From the NCBI GenBank assembly GCA_902791885.1, contig CADAXO010000011.1, positions 1 to 25,923 on the forward strand: DNA of 25,923 nucleotides, in the 5' to 3' direction. Origin of the DNA: Oscillospiraceae bacterium. GTDB taxonomy: Bacteria; Bacillota_A; Clostridia; Saccharofermentanales; Saccharofermentanaceae. Numbering within the stretch: the stretch's first letter is position 1; every line of letters starts with the position of its first letter. Made by a program: the position numbers and the translations under genes. The notes below the pieces were generated by a model. That model was not told the origin of the DNA, ran no database searches, and saw only the letters and a program-made list of their open reading frames with translations. Below, piece after piece: positions 5,584 through 13,552 of the stretch.

Positions 5584-8500
5584 GGTTGCTGCCTTTCTGA
5601 TCCTTGATCAAACTCTCCAATGTCTCGAATAGAACATCGGGCTGGATCGGTTTATTCAGGTGGGCATTAAGACCCGCCTGCAAACTTCTTTGAACATCTT
5701 CATCAAACACATTAGCCGTAAGAGCTATGACGGGTATACCAGCCGCATCCACGCGGCCTGATGCACGGATGGCACGTGTGGCCTCGAGACCGTCCATCTC
5801 GGGCATGCGCATATCCATAAGGATCGCCGAATAGTATCCGGGCTCATGTGATGTATAACAATCGACCGCGATCTTACCGTTCACGGCTATATCTGATTCG
5901 ATACCCTTCGTCTCGAGTATCTTCTTCAGGATCTCTGCATTGATCTCCACGTCCTCAGCGATGAGGACCTTGCGGCCCTTAAGTTCTGTCTTGTTAACAG
6001 ACTTATGAGCCTCTAATCTTCTGGTAAGCGCGGATCTGAATTCTTCAAGAACAGCCGTCGCGAACAAAGGCTTGGCGATAAAGCTGTCTACACCTGCCTC
6101 GAGAGCTTCTTCAAGGACATCGTCCCACTTATAAGCGGTTAAGATGATGATCGCGGTCTCATCGCCGACGATCTGCCTAATGCGTCTTGAAGTCTCGACG
6201 CCGTCCATGACCTCCATCTGCCAGTCGACCAGTATGAGATTGTACGGTTCATGACGGGTATGGCGGAGCTTTACCATCTCGATTCCCTCTTCGCCCGAAG
6301 CTGCCGTCTCTACGAGGATACCTGCATTATTAAGGGCGACCTTCGCGTGTTCACATGCGATGGGATCGTCATCTATAACAAGTACCGTCATGGATTCGGG
6401 AATATCCGCCTGCTCAGAGGAATCATTATCCTTACGGTCGGAGTCGTTAAGCGTTACCGTTACCTTGAATTCGGTTCCCTTGCCCTTCTCACTCTCGACC
6501 TCTATGGTGCCGTTCATCATCTCCACCACATTCTTCGTGATGGCAAGGCCCAGACCGGACGAACCATACTTATTCGTGGCAGTCGCATCCTCCTGTGCAA
6601 AAGTATCGAATATGTGAGGCAGGAACTCTTTACTCATTCCGATACCGTTATCTTTTATCGTGAACTGCAGTGTCGACTTATCATCGAACTGGGCGGTCCT
6701 TTTGATATCAAGAGATACGTTGCCGCCTTCCGGAGTGAACTTGACAGCGTTGCTTATGATGTTGATAAGAACCTGACGAAGCTTAACACTGTCGCCGATA
6801 TAATAAGCGTCGACCTGACCCGTTATATGGCAGTTGTAGTTCAGACCCTTATCAATACACTGTCCGCTGAACATCGTATTGATGGACTCGAGCATCTTGG
6901 CGAATGAGAAATCCTCGTTCTTAAGTATCATCCTTCCGGATTCGATGCGTGACATATCGAGGATATCATTGATGAGACTAAGAAGATGCTCAGCCGCAGT
7001 CCCTATCTTCTCCAGGTATTCCTTTGTTTTCTCAGGAGTCTCGGGATCGTTCAGCGCGATATTCTCCAGACCGATGATCGCATTCATCGGAGTTCTGATC
7101 TCATGGCTCATGTTGGAAAGGAATATGGTCTTCGCTCTGTTGGCCTGCTCTGCAGATGCGAGTGCATCACCCAGGGCCTGCTGCTGTTCCATGCTTTTTC
7201 TCATCTCGGCATCGATTACGGTGAAGCCCAAGCCTACGGCATGAACACGATTGTCCTCTCTCTTATCGGGCGTTCTTACGCTTGCTACACGGATCATCTC
7301 GTAGTATTCCCTGCCGTTACGCTTGGCAAGATATCTGTAGGCAAGTATCAGTTCCTTCTCAAGACCTTCACGGATATTATCGGGATTAATGAAATCCAGG
7401 AATCCTTCACGGTAACTCTCATCAATGCTGTTATTTGCATACCAGGTGAAACGCTCGAGATAAGGGAATGTTATCCCTTCCTCAGTCTGGTCAGTATCAT
7501 CGGGATCGCCTCTGTAGCAGACGCCTTCATCGTTATCGAGATCTACATAGTAAACACTTCTGTAATCAGCAGACATAGCTGTGATCATGGAATCCTGCTG
7601 TGTCCTTCTCTTCTCCTCTTCAAGAAGCTTGGTCTGAAGCTGCAGCTTCTCCTCCATCTGCTCCTGCTTAACTCTGTTCTCAGCATCGGATGTTTCCTTC
7701 GCGATGGAAAGCTTCGCATTCCTTCTTATCTGGAAAAGGATAAACACCGACATCACGACAAGCACGAGCACCGCGAGGGCGGACTGCAGAAGGCTTCTTA
7801 AGACGATCTTGTCGGAGACCTGGCTGAACTGGTCCGTGATAATGTTCTCACGGATAAGGTATGTCAGCATCCAGTCGGTTCCTTCGACAGGAACATAGCT
7901 TAATGTCTCTCTTATTCCGTTATATGTGAACGTAACGATTCCGGAAGTGCCGTTGGCATAGTCTTCGCAGACAGTCTCATAAGAGCCGTTCTCGAATTGG
8001 GCATTCTTCAACGCATCAAGAAGATTATCTTCTACGGCAAGGCCTCCGAGGACCGTGTTGCTTAAAGCTATCCCGTTGCTTGTGTAAATATTACAGAAAG
8101 TGGACTGGCTGTCGTCGGAAGACATGGAAACACCCTGAAGCATCTCCACCATATCGATCTCCATGAAGCACACGCGGAATATGTGATCCTCGAAAGTGAT
8201 ATCTACGGGAACCGCAATGATTACTTTCTTATTAATACTGTTCAGATTGAATATGGATATCTCGGCCGATGAGATCGTCTGATAGTCGAACTGATACTCA
8301 TCGATATTCGTTCTGGTTCCGAGGGATGTATAGATAAGTCCGTCCTCATCAACGAATGCAAATTTATCAAGCTTATACAGTCTCTTCATCGTGGCCTGAT
8401 AAGACTGCAGATGCTCCAGGTCACTTAAGTCATTGGCCGTCATGAGTTCAAGGGCGACATTCAGATCATCGATCCTTCTCGCCAGATTCTGTCCAACGAC

Positions 8501-8680
8501 CTGCTCTCTTCTTCCGGCAAGCTCATCAAGGTAAAATCGGCTTACGGACTCAACAGCCGATACAGTATCAGACGAAGCAGTCTTACCGGTCCAGAAGGTA
8601 CCGAACGCGAAGATAACTATTACGATTATCAGTCCGATAACCGCTGTCGATACGGTATTATTACTTCGCGATTCCTTCAT
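5570..8680 (-). CDS. membrane hybrid sensor histidine kinase with Cache-like sensor and two receivers
   Basis: 1036 residues. A membrane helix (about 12-30) and a second one (about 298-318) enclose a roughly 265-residue extracytoplasmic region that looks like a dCache ligand sensor. A coiled coil (about 325-362) and a PAS-like region (about 370-490) follow. The HisKA motif is SHEIRTPMNAIIG with His526. The ATPase domain has the N box (N644), DNGIGM (677-682) and GSSGLGL (706-712). Two receivers end the protein, with Asp819 (LVDWQM) and Asp956 (LMDMRMPEMDG). Only a weak purine stretch precedes the ATG. It is the first gene of the relay operon and probably phosphorylates the EAL regulator through the Hpt protein. 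The ligand is unknown. Confidence 0.93.
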   Translation of the reverse strand: MKESRSNNTVSTAVIGLIIVIVIFAFGTFWTGKTASSDTVSAVESVSRFYLDELAGRREQVVGQNLARRIDDLNVALELMTANDLSDLEHLQSYQATMKRLYKLDKFAFVDEDGLIYTSLGTRTNIDEYQFDYQTISSAEISIFNLNSINKKVIIAVPVDITFEDHIFRVCFMEIDMVEMLQGVSMSSDDSQSTFCNIYTSNGIALSNTVLGGLAVEDNLLDALKNAQFENGSYETVCEDYANGTSGIVTFTYNGIRETLSYVPVEGTDWMLTYLIRENIITDQFSQVSDKIVLRSLLQSALAVLVLVVMSVFILFQIRRNAKLSIAKETSDAENRVKQEQMEEKLQLQTKLLEEEKRRTQQDSMITAMSADYRSVYYVDLDNDEGVCYRGDPDDTDQTEEGITFPYLERFTWYANNSIDESYREGFLDFINPDNIREGLEKELILAYRYLAKRNGREYYEMIRVASVRTPDKREDNRVHAVGLGFTVIDAEMRKSMEQQQALGDALASAEQANRAKTIFLSNMSHEIRTPMNAIIGLENIALNDPETPEKTKEYLEKIGTAAEHLLSLINDILDMSRIESGRMILKNEDFSFAKMLESINTMFSGQCIDKGLNYNCHITGQVDAYYIGDSVKLRQVLINIISNAVKFTPEGGNVSLDIKRTAQFDDKSTLQFTIKDNGIGMSKEFLPHIFDTFAQEDATATNKYGSSGLGLAITKNVVEMMNGTIEVESEKGKGTEFKVTVTLNDSDRKDNDSSEQADIPESMTVLVIDDDPIACEHAKVALNNAGILVETAASGEEGIEMVKLRHTRHEPYNLILVDWQMEVMDGVETSRRIRQIVGDETAIIILTAYKWDDVLEEALEAGVDSFIAKPLFATAVLEEFRSALTRRLEAHKSVNKTELKGRKVLIAEDVEINAEILKKILETKGIESDIAVNGKIAVDCYTSHEPGYYSAILMDMRMPEMDGLEATRAIRASGRVDAAGIPVIALTANVFDEDVQRSLQAGLNAHLNKPIQPDVLFETLESLIKDQKGSNHESK

Positions 8681-8736
8681 CAGATGACCATGCCCCCAAT
8701 CCGCCTGTCTTCCAAATGTAAAAGAAACTATATAAT

Positions 8737-8742
8737 ATTATA
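8737..8742 (-). promoter_or_regulatory. candidate -10 box of the phosphorelay operon
   Basis: A perfect TATAAT on the minus strand, 57 bases before the kinase ATG and just past the terminator of the preceding gene. It lies within the 12-bp AT palindrome TATAATATTATA (8731-8742). The nearest TTGT-type -35 is 20 bases away, so the promoter is plausible but incomplete. Confidence 0.35.
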
Positions 8743-8766
8743 CATCGCTTTAGGTTTTACGGGTAC

Positions 8767-8797
8767 AAAAAAGGCGGCTGCATCTCTGCGGCCGCCT
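8767..8797 (-). terminator. intrinsic terminator of the DUF5684-like gene
   Basis: On the minus strand AGGCGGC (8797-8791) pairs with GCCGCCT (8778-8772) around a 12-base loop and is followed by a run of T (8772-8767). It lies 35 bases past the stop of the gene ending at 8832 and separates it from the kinase operon. Confidence 0.85.
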
Positions 8798-8831
8798 GAT
8801 TTCCCCAAATAATCTTTAAAACCGAATCGGA

Positions 8832-9194
8832 TTACTGAGGTCCGATGTACTCGTGGCTACCGAAGCCGAGAACCAATGTACCGATATTAGGGAAAAGAAT
8901 CGATACAATGAACATTCCCACGCCGTAACCATACGCTTTCACCAGCTTCCAGTTCAGGATAAAGTAGATTACGATATCAACAACCGGAACCAAGAGAAGA
9001 AGGAACAGCCAACCGTTACCCCATGCGATCTTAAAGAGAACGTATGTGTTAAGGAAAGGTATAATGCTCTTCCAACCAGCTTCGCCTGCCTTTGTGAAAA
9101 TCTTCCACATTGCAATAACAAGCAAAACATAAACCACGATCGAGACTACCAGATAAGCGATAGCTGATGCGGACTCAAGGCTAGAACTATCCAT
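8832..9194 (-). CDS. DUF5684-like small membrane protein
   Basis: 120 residues with three to four membrane segments. The internal stretch IFTKAGEAGWKSIIPFLNTY and the closing GFGSHEYIGPQ match the pattern of DUF5684 proteins (often written as IFEKAGxPGWxxxIPxYNxY and GFGxxxYxG). The ATG at 9194 is preceded by AAAGGAGGTTGTCAC, an excellent ribosome binding site, so the 10-codon-longer frame is not used. It is monocistronic with its own promoter and terminator. Function unknown; related proteins in other genomes are sometimes labelled signal peptidase-like, which this sequence does not support. Confidence 0.8.
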   Translation of the reverse strand: MDSSSLESASAIAYLVVSIVVYVLLVIAMWKIFTKAGEAGWKSIIPFLNTYVLFKIAWGNGWLFLLLLVPVVDIVIYFILNWKLVKAYGYGVGMFIVSILFPNIGTLVLGFGSHEYIGPQ

Positions 9195-9228
9195 GTGACA
9201 ACCTCCTTTTTCACAAGATATCAATATT

Positions 9229-9256
9229 ATTTTACGGCGTATGATATCGTTGTCAA
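9229..9256 (-). promoter_or_regulatory. promoter of the DUF5684-like gene
   Basis: Perfect TTGACA (9256-9251) and TAAAAT (9234-9229, 5 of 6) on the minus strand with a 16-base spacer, 35 bases before the ATG. GATATC occurs both within the spacer and just downstream of the -10. Confidence 0.6.
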
Positions 9257-9300
9257 TATCAGAAGTTGTATACGAATATCATAATAGATAGGACGAATTT

Positions 9301-9837
9301 TTATTCAATAAGTATGAAAGCTGTCCGTTTGAAGGCACTGATGATCCTCATGACCGCTGAATATATAAGTCCTGTGGCATAGATAATGACAGCTGTACCG
9401 GAGTTTCCGATAAAGATAACGCAGGCAAGCGCCAGAAGCATATTGATCACACCGTGTGAGAACTTAAGCTTCCATGGTCCGTCAACAGTACGCTTAGCCT
9501 CCATACCGCGCAGAAGTTCGACTACGCCCGAGAAAGCATGAACACCGATAAGGTACAAGAGGATATAGACTCTCGGTATATCGGTCAACGAAAAAGTGAA
9601 CAGCGCGAAGTCAAGCGTTATAACGCCCTGGAAAAGCATGATCTTACCGCCGACCATGTGCCTCGCCATCGTAAAGTAGAAAGCGATATCCTTGATGCCC
9701 TTAACAGCAAGACCTAACGCCATAACGAGAATGATTAATATGTATATATCACTTTGGGGATCCGTCAAAAGGATAAATGCGAACAGCAGCATTACCAACC
9801 CGACAAATACATCTTTTATTCTTCTGTACAGGTTCAT
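9301..9837 (-). CDS. DUF308/HdeD-like membrane protein
   Basis: 178 residues made almost wholly of about six membrane helices, with the repeated helix-pair pattern of DUF308 (HdeD-type) proteins (FVGLVMLLFAFILLTDPQ near the start). Such proteins are of unknown or stress-related role. Its ATG overlaps the stop of the DUF6765-like gene by four bases (ATGA), so it is translationally coupled as the last gene of a three-gene operon. A second, diverged member of the same broad family lies at 15188-15760. No convincing terminator follows. Confidence 0.7.
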   Translation of the reverse strand: MNLYRRIKDVFVGLVMLLFAFILLTDPQSDIYILIILVMALGLAVKGIKDIAFYFTMARHMVGGKIMLFQGVITLDFALFTFSLTDIPRVYILLYLIGVHAFSGVVELLRGMEAKRTVDGPWKLKFSHGVINMLLALACVIFIGNSGTAVIIYATGLIYSAVMRIISAFKRTAFILIE

Positions 9838-10955
9838 AGGCCGGCCTCTTCAATTATCTTGGTCAATGCGATTCCCGCAAGTCTGTTGTTCGTCTTCTGG
9901 ATCTCTGATATGACCATACCCTTGTGAGCGATCGCACCGCTTATAAATCTCCCGAGGAATGTATCAGCCTTGGAATCTTTGGGACTTCCCGTATATTCAT
10001 CAAAATATCTGTCGATCGCGAAGTCATCGATGGTTTTGCCCGAAAGCTCTTCACCGAATGCCTTCCAGTCTTCGCTTGCAACGATCTGTCTCTTCTCAAT
10101 TATGCCCTTAATACGGTCTTCCCATGGCTTGATCGCTTCAGTGTCATATGTATCTTTCACGAACGAAGGATTCTCCCCGCGGATAAACTTCATCGCATAG
10201 ATCATCTGCGTGAACGCCTTAACGTAATCACTCGGATTGTCCTTAATGATCTCGTGATAATCGCCCCACGCCGGAAGATATTTATATCTTACGAAGCTGT
10301 AATCCGGAAGATGTCCGGCACGGCCGTGCCCCAAGTTCATGATCGATCTTTCATTACGCTGATACAGGCTGTTGGTGTAGATGCTGTTATCAAGATCATC
10401 CGGAGTCGATGTCTTGTGCCTGAATTTGATCGGGGTCTCCTTATATCCCCCTTCACCATCGGGGAAAAGCTCATAGAAAACATAGTTCGTGTTGTTTATA
10501 ACAAGCGACGGCGTACCTGCGAAATTCGCATGTGCCCATGTATCCGCGAGAACATGCATTGCGATCCCCGCCGACTGAACAGGCTTATCCTTAGCAAGCT
10601 CCACGGTCTTAACAACAAGGTCTCCGTTAGGACCGCATATCAGCCTGTACTTATCGAGGTATCTTCTGCCGCACCTTTTCTCCTTCTTCGCATAAAGGTC
10701 CTTGGGAAGGAAATGGAAGGATGACCAGATCCTCGTAATATCCTGCAATCCCACAAGGTCGGTCCTCGCATCCATAAGCTCGAGCTGAAGCTGTGTGGTC
10801 GCAGCCTGCGACGGGCCCTTTATCTTCGCAAGAAGAGTGCGTGAGCACACATCGACGAACTGGGCGCTGTAGGCAATATCAAGGCTCTCCTCATGAGAGT
10901 AGCCCGAGATAAATGCCGCACAGTAGGTAGCGTAATAGTGAAAATCTTCCTGCAT
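9834..10955 (-). CDS. DUF6765-like protein with HxxxDxxxH motif
   Basis: 373 residues, no signal peptide or membrane helix. The opening MQEDFHYYATYCAAFISGYS and the central AGIAMHVLADTWAHANFAG match what I recall of DUF6765 family proteins. His134, Asp138 and His142 form an HxxxDxxxH pattern, reminiscent of the metal ligands in the zinc-dependent phospholipase C / P1 nuclease fold; His6 and His21 are further candidates. A metal-dependent hydrolase is a reasonable guess but no activity is established. The ATG follows GGAGGC at 8 bases, one base past the stop of the upstream membrane-protein gene, and the gene overlaps the DUF308-like gene downstream. A soluble protein between two membrane proteins suggests a membrane-associated complex. 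Confidence 0.7.
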   Translation of the reverse strand: MQEDFHYYATYCAAFISGYSHEESLDIAYSAQFVDVCSRTLLAKIKGPSQAATTQLQLELMDARTDLVGLQDITRIWSSFHFLPKDLYAKKEKRCGRRYLDKYRLICGPNGDLVVKTVELAKDKPVQSAGIAMHVLADTWAHANFAGTPSLVINNTNYVFYELFPDGEGGYKETPIKFRHKTSTPDDLDNSIYTNSLYQRNERSIMNLGHGRAGHLPDYSFVRYKYLPAWGDYHEIIKDNPSDYVKAFTQMIYAMKFIRGENPSFVKDTYDTEAIKPWEDRIKGIIEKRQIVASEDWKAFGEELSGKTIDDFAIDRYFDEYTGSPKDSKADTFLGRFISGAIAHKGMVISEIQKTNNRLAGIALTKIIEEAGL

Positions 10956-10956
10956 A

Positions 10957-11451
10957 TTACGTTGCCTCCATTACCTGAGTCTGCTTGAATTTTTTGATCT
11001 TCAATGTCGATGTGATAACTATCGTAAAAATATATATCGTCGTCAGATCCACAAGGAACGAAGCAATAGTGGTATCGATATTGTCGAGATCCTGGAAGCT
11101 GTCATAGTAAGTCGCAAGGCTTGCGATCGTAATCACGAGAAGGATTACCGTCCAAGGCAGGTAACCTTTCTTATATTTGCCGCCTTTTGCTGCTTTGATG
11201 GCGTTAAGTCCGATATAAAGATGAACTTTCAGGATCAAGATCAGAAGGACAGCCACCACAGCGAATATAACGGCGACGGCAATAATCTCGAACTTCTGGT
11301 CCTCAGCTTCGGGATCGAAAAATTCCTTATAGTTAACCATGAAAGTCATGATGACTTTCATGACGCTCCAAACGCCCATGACGACAACACCTATACCGCT
11401 TACGTACAGGTCATCTTCACAATGTCGAAGATATGCTTTACGGTCGTCCAT
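10957..11451 (-). CDS. four-helix membrane protein of unknown function
   Basis: 164 residues from the ATG at 11451, with four hydrophobic segments in two pairs: VSGIGVVVMGVWSVMKVIM, IIAVAVIFAVVAVLLILIL, LPWTVILLVITIASLATYY and a last one near the C-terminus (TTIYIFTIVITSTL). No family recognised. The start is uncertain: a TTG ten codons earlier is also open and neither has a ribosome binding site. A TATAAT ends only 6 bases before the ATG, which would give a leaderless mRNA. It is the first gene of the operon with the DUF6765-like and DUF308-like genes and is divergent from the cyclase gene. Confidence 0.7.
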   Translation of the reverse strand: MDDRKAYLRHCEDDLYVSGIGVVVMGVWSVMKVIMTFMVNYKEFFDPEAEDQKFEIIAVAVIFAVVAVLLILILKVHLYIGLNAIKAAKGGKYKKGYLPWTVILLVITIASLATYYDSFQDLDNIDTTIASFLVDLTTIYIFTIVITSTLKIKKFKQTQVMEAT

Positions 11452-11487
11452 ATATATATTATATCGCCATATCTTTCTCAAGTGGAG

Positions 11488-11516
11488 TTTACATTTAACT
11501 TTCCCGTTTGTAGAAT
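11488..11516 (+). promoter_or_regulatory. promoter of the cyclase gene, giving a near-leaderless transcript
   Basis: TTTACA (11488-11493, 5 of 6) and TAGAAT (11511-11516, 5 of 6) are separated by exactly 17 bases. The expected start, around 11523, is only about 3 bases before the ATG at 11526, so the purine-rich AAGGCAGG before the ATG would hardly be in the mRNA. Confidence 0.55.
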
Positions 11517-11525
11517 CAAGGCAGG

Positions 11526-12812
11526 ATGATAAGCGCAGAGCAGATACAATACTTCTTTACCAACTCCGAAGACTCGATCTGTATCGTATCAAGTACAGGT
11601 GAGCTTATGTATGCCAACCCCTCTGCAGAGAAACTTTTCGGCATTTCCGCGAAGAAGGGCGTCAAGATATGGGAAGCGATCCCTTATGTCGAAGGCAACG
11701 ACGATCTTATCCAGATGTTCATAGACTCCCTGCTTAACAAGGAAAAGTCTCACGAGGTTATCACGGACTACTGGAACAAGTCGGGCGAAGTACATAATCT
11801 CCATGTAAAGATGACCTGCTACAAAAGAGACGAGACTGTTTACATCGCAGTTATAACGGACCTTACGCAACTTTTTAAGGTCAATTCGGCGCTGGTAAGA
11901 TACACCTCCCCCGAGATCGCAGACTACGCTCTCATGACGGCGGAAGGCCAGAAGAGCGGCGGCATGAAGAAGGAAGTCACCATAATCATGAGCGACTTAA
12001 GAGGCTTCACTGCATTGGGTTCCAAGCTCGCGCCTGAAGAACTCATCACCGTCTTAAATCACTATTTCGAGGCGATGGTGGCAGTGATACAGAAGTACAA
12101 GGGAACCGTTATCGAATTCCTGGGAGACGGCATCTTCACGGTCTTCGGCGCGCCCGGAGATCTTCCGGAACACGCTTTACTCGCGTGCAAGTGCGCCGTC
12201 GAGATGCAGCAGGCGATGTCGGAAGTAAACGCGTGGAATGTAAGCAACGGATACCCTGAACTTCAGATGGGGATCGGCATCAATTCGGGCAGCGCGGTCG
12301 TCGGCAACATCGGCTCCGAGAAGAAGATGAAATACGGCTGCATGGGTTCTACCGTCAACATAACGGGCCGCCTGGAGAGCCTCACGGTAGGAGGTCAGAT
12401 CTTTATCTCCGAAAACACGCGTAAGCTGGTAACTGAAGAGCTTCAGATCGAATCCGAGAGCAGCTTCCTCCCCAAAGGTTCCCCTGTGAAGCTTAACTAC
12501 TACGAGATAACGGGCGTCGGCGACATCAGGCTTGATACCGGCAGCATAAACGATATCGAATGGAAGGAAGACGGCTCTCCGGAAGATTGTGTTTTCTTCC
12601 TCATCGAGGAGAAAGCCGTGGAAGCCGCGGAGCACGCGGGCCGTATCCTTAAGGTTTCCTCCGACGACAGGTTCGCTCTCCTCTCCTGCGGGACTGAACT
12701 TAACGAGAAGCGGAACATAATGCTCCGGCATGGCGAAAAGAACCTCTACGCGAAGGTCTTAAAGTCTCAGGAAGACGGATACATCATCTGTTTTACCGCC
12801 TCTATTTGTTAA
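11526..12812 (+). CDS. PAS-class III nucleotide cyclase (adenylate/guanylate cyclase family)
   Basis: 428 residues, soluble. A PAS domain (about 5-115, ICIVSSTGELMYANPSAEKLFG) precedes a class III cyclase domain (about 150-330). Metal-binding Asp157 (IIMSDLRGFT) and Asp201 (FLGDG) and the transition-state Asn278/Arg282 (VNITGRLES) are present, so it should be active. The two purine-selecting positions are Glu197 (where adenylate cyclases have Lys) and Ser275 (where they have Asp), closer to the Glu/Cys pattern of guanylate cyclases; cGMP is possible but not shown. Residues about 355-425 form a small beta-rich tail that faintly resembles PilZ. The HAD gene follows 17 bases later and is probably co-transcribed. 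Confidence 0.9.
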   Translation: MISAEQIQYFFTNSEDSICIVSSTGELMYANPSAEKLFGISAKKGVKIWEAIPYVEGNDDLIQMFIDSLLNKEKSHEVITDYWNKSGEVHNLHVKMTCYKRDETVYIAVITDLTQLFKVNSALVRYTSPEIADYALMTAEGQKSGGMKKEVTIIMSDLRGFTALGSKLAPEELITVLNHYFEAMVAVIQKYKGTVIEFLGDGIFTVFGAPGDLPEHALLACKCAVEMQQAMSEVNAWNVSNGYPELQMGIGINSGSAVVGNIGSEKKMKYGCMGSTVNITGRLESLTVGGQIFISENTRKLVTEELQIESESSFLPKGSPVKLNYYEITGVGDIRLDTGSINDIEWKEDGSPEDCVFFLIEEKAVEAAEHAGRILKVSSDDRFALLSCGTELNEKRNIMLRHGEKNLYAKVLKSQEDGYIICFTASIC

Positions 12813-12829
12813 CGGCAGGTAATTGATAC

Positions 12830-13549
12830 ATGCACCGTAATTTCCTTTTTGATCTCGACCAGACTTTGCTGAACTTTCACGCGTCAGAGCGAAAAGCTCT
12901 TGAGATCGTTGTCACGCGATACGGCCTTAACTGGAGCGACGGCGCTTACACTCACTTCAAGGCTTACAACAAATCCCTCTGGCTTGAGCTTGAGAAAGGC
13001 ACCATCACGCGCAGGGAACTCTTCACCTTAAGGTTCAACGACCTCATCTCTTTCTGCGGCGGCGAAGGCAAAGGTATCGATCCTTTGAAGATCAACGACG
13101 AGTTTATTTACACAATGTCGGTAAACGGCGTCCTCATGGACGGTGCGCTGCCGTTCGTGCAGAAGCTTAAGGAAAACATCAGGGACTCGCGCATCTACAT
13201 TGTAAGCAACGGCGCCACGATCAACGCCCTGGGAAGGATACGCTCCACGGGACTTGATCAGTACATAGACGGCACCTACATAAGCGAAGACATGGGCATA
13301 ACCAAGCCCGCGAAAGAGTTTTTCGATAAGGTCCTGGCCGACATAGCCGAACCCAAGGAGTCCTGTATCGTCATCGGGGACTCACTTACTTCCGATATGC
13401 AGGGTGCCAAAAACGCCTCCCTGACCTCCGTCTGGTTTATGCCGGAAGGAGATATGGAAGGCGCTTTAGCAACCTATGATATTAATTACTGTGCTTCGTC
13501 TTTTGACGAGCTTTATAACGTGCTGTCGGAGTGGTCGAAGTCAGTTTAA
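12830..13549 (+). CDS. HAD-superfamily hydrolase, YjjG-like 5'-nucleotidase
   Basis: 239 residues with all four HAD motifs: DLDQT (nucleophile Asp8, acid Asp10), SNG (Ser126), Lys159 in MGITKPAKEFF, and IGDSLTSDMQGAKNA (Asp184, Asp189). The alpha-helical cap after motif I and the wording ISEDMGITKP and GDSLTSD are typical of the YjjG group, which dephosphorylates non-canonical pyrimidine nucleoside monophosphates in the cytosol. The ribosome binding site is weak (AGGT, 9 bases before the ATG). It lies just behind the cyclase gene; a role in nucleotide clean-up is a guess from context. It ends 3 bases from the stop of the convergent lipoprotein gene, with no terminator between them. Confidence 0.85.
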   Translation: MHRNFLFDLDQTLLNFHASERKALEIVVTRYGLNWSDGAYTHFKAYNKSLWLELEKGTITRRELFTLRFNDLISFCGGEGKGIDPLKINDEFIYTMSVNGVLMDGALPFVQKLKENIRDSRIYIVSNGATINALGRIRSTGLDQYIDGTYISEDMGITKPAKEFFDKVLADIAEPKESCIVIGDSLTSDMQGAKNASLTSVWFMPEGDMEGALATYDINYCASSFDELYNVLSEWSKSV

Positions 13550-13552
13550 AGC

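Noticed and set aside
6251..7801. Long plus-strand frames of 218 and 271 codons opposite the hybrid kinase gene
   Set aside because: They are antisense to a kinase with every family motif in place; no ribosome binding sites, no recognisable domains.
9924..10724. 266-codon plus-strand frame
   Set aside because: Antisense to the DUF6765-like gene; no motif or start signal.
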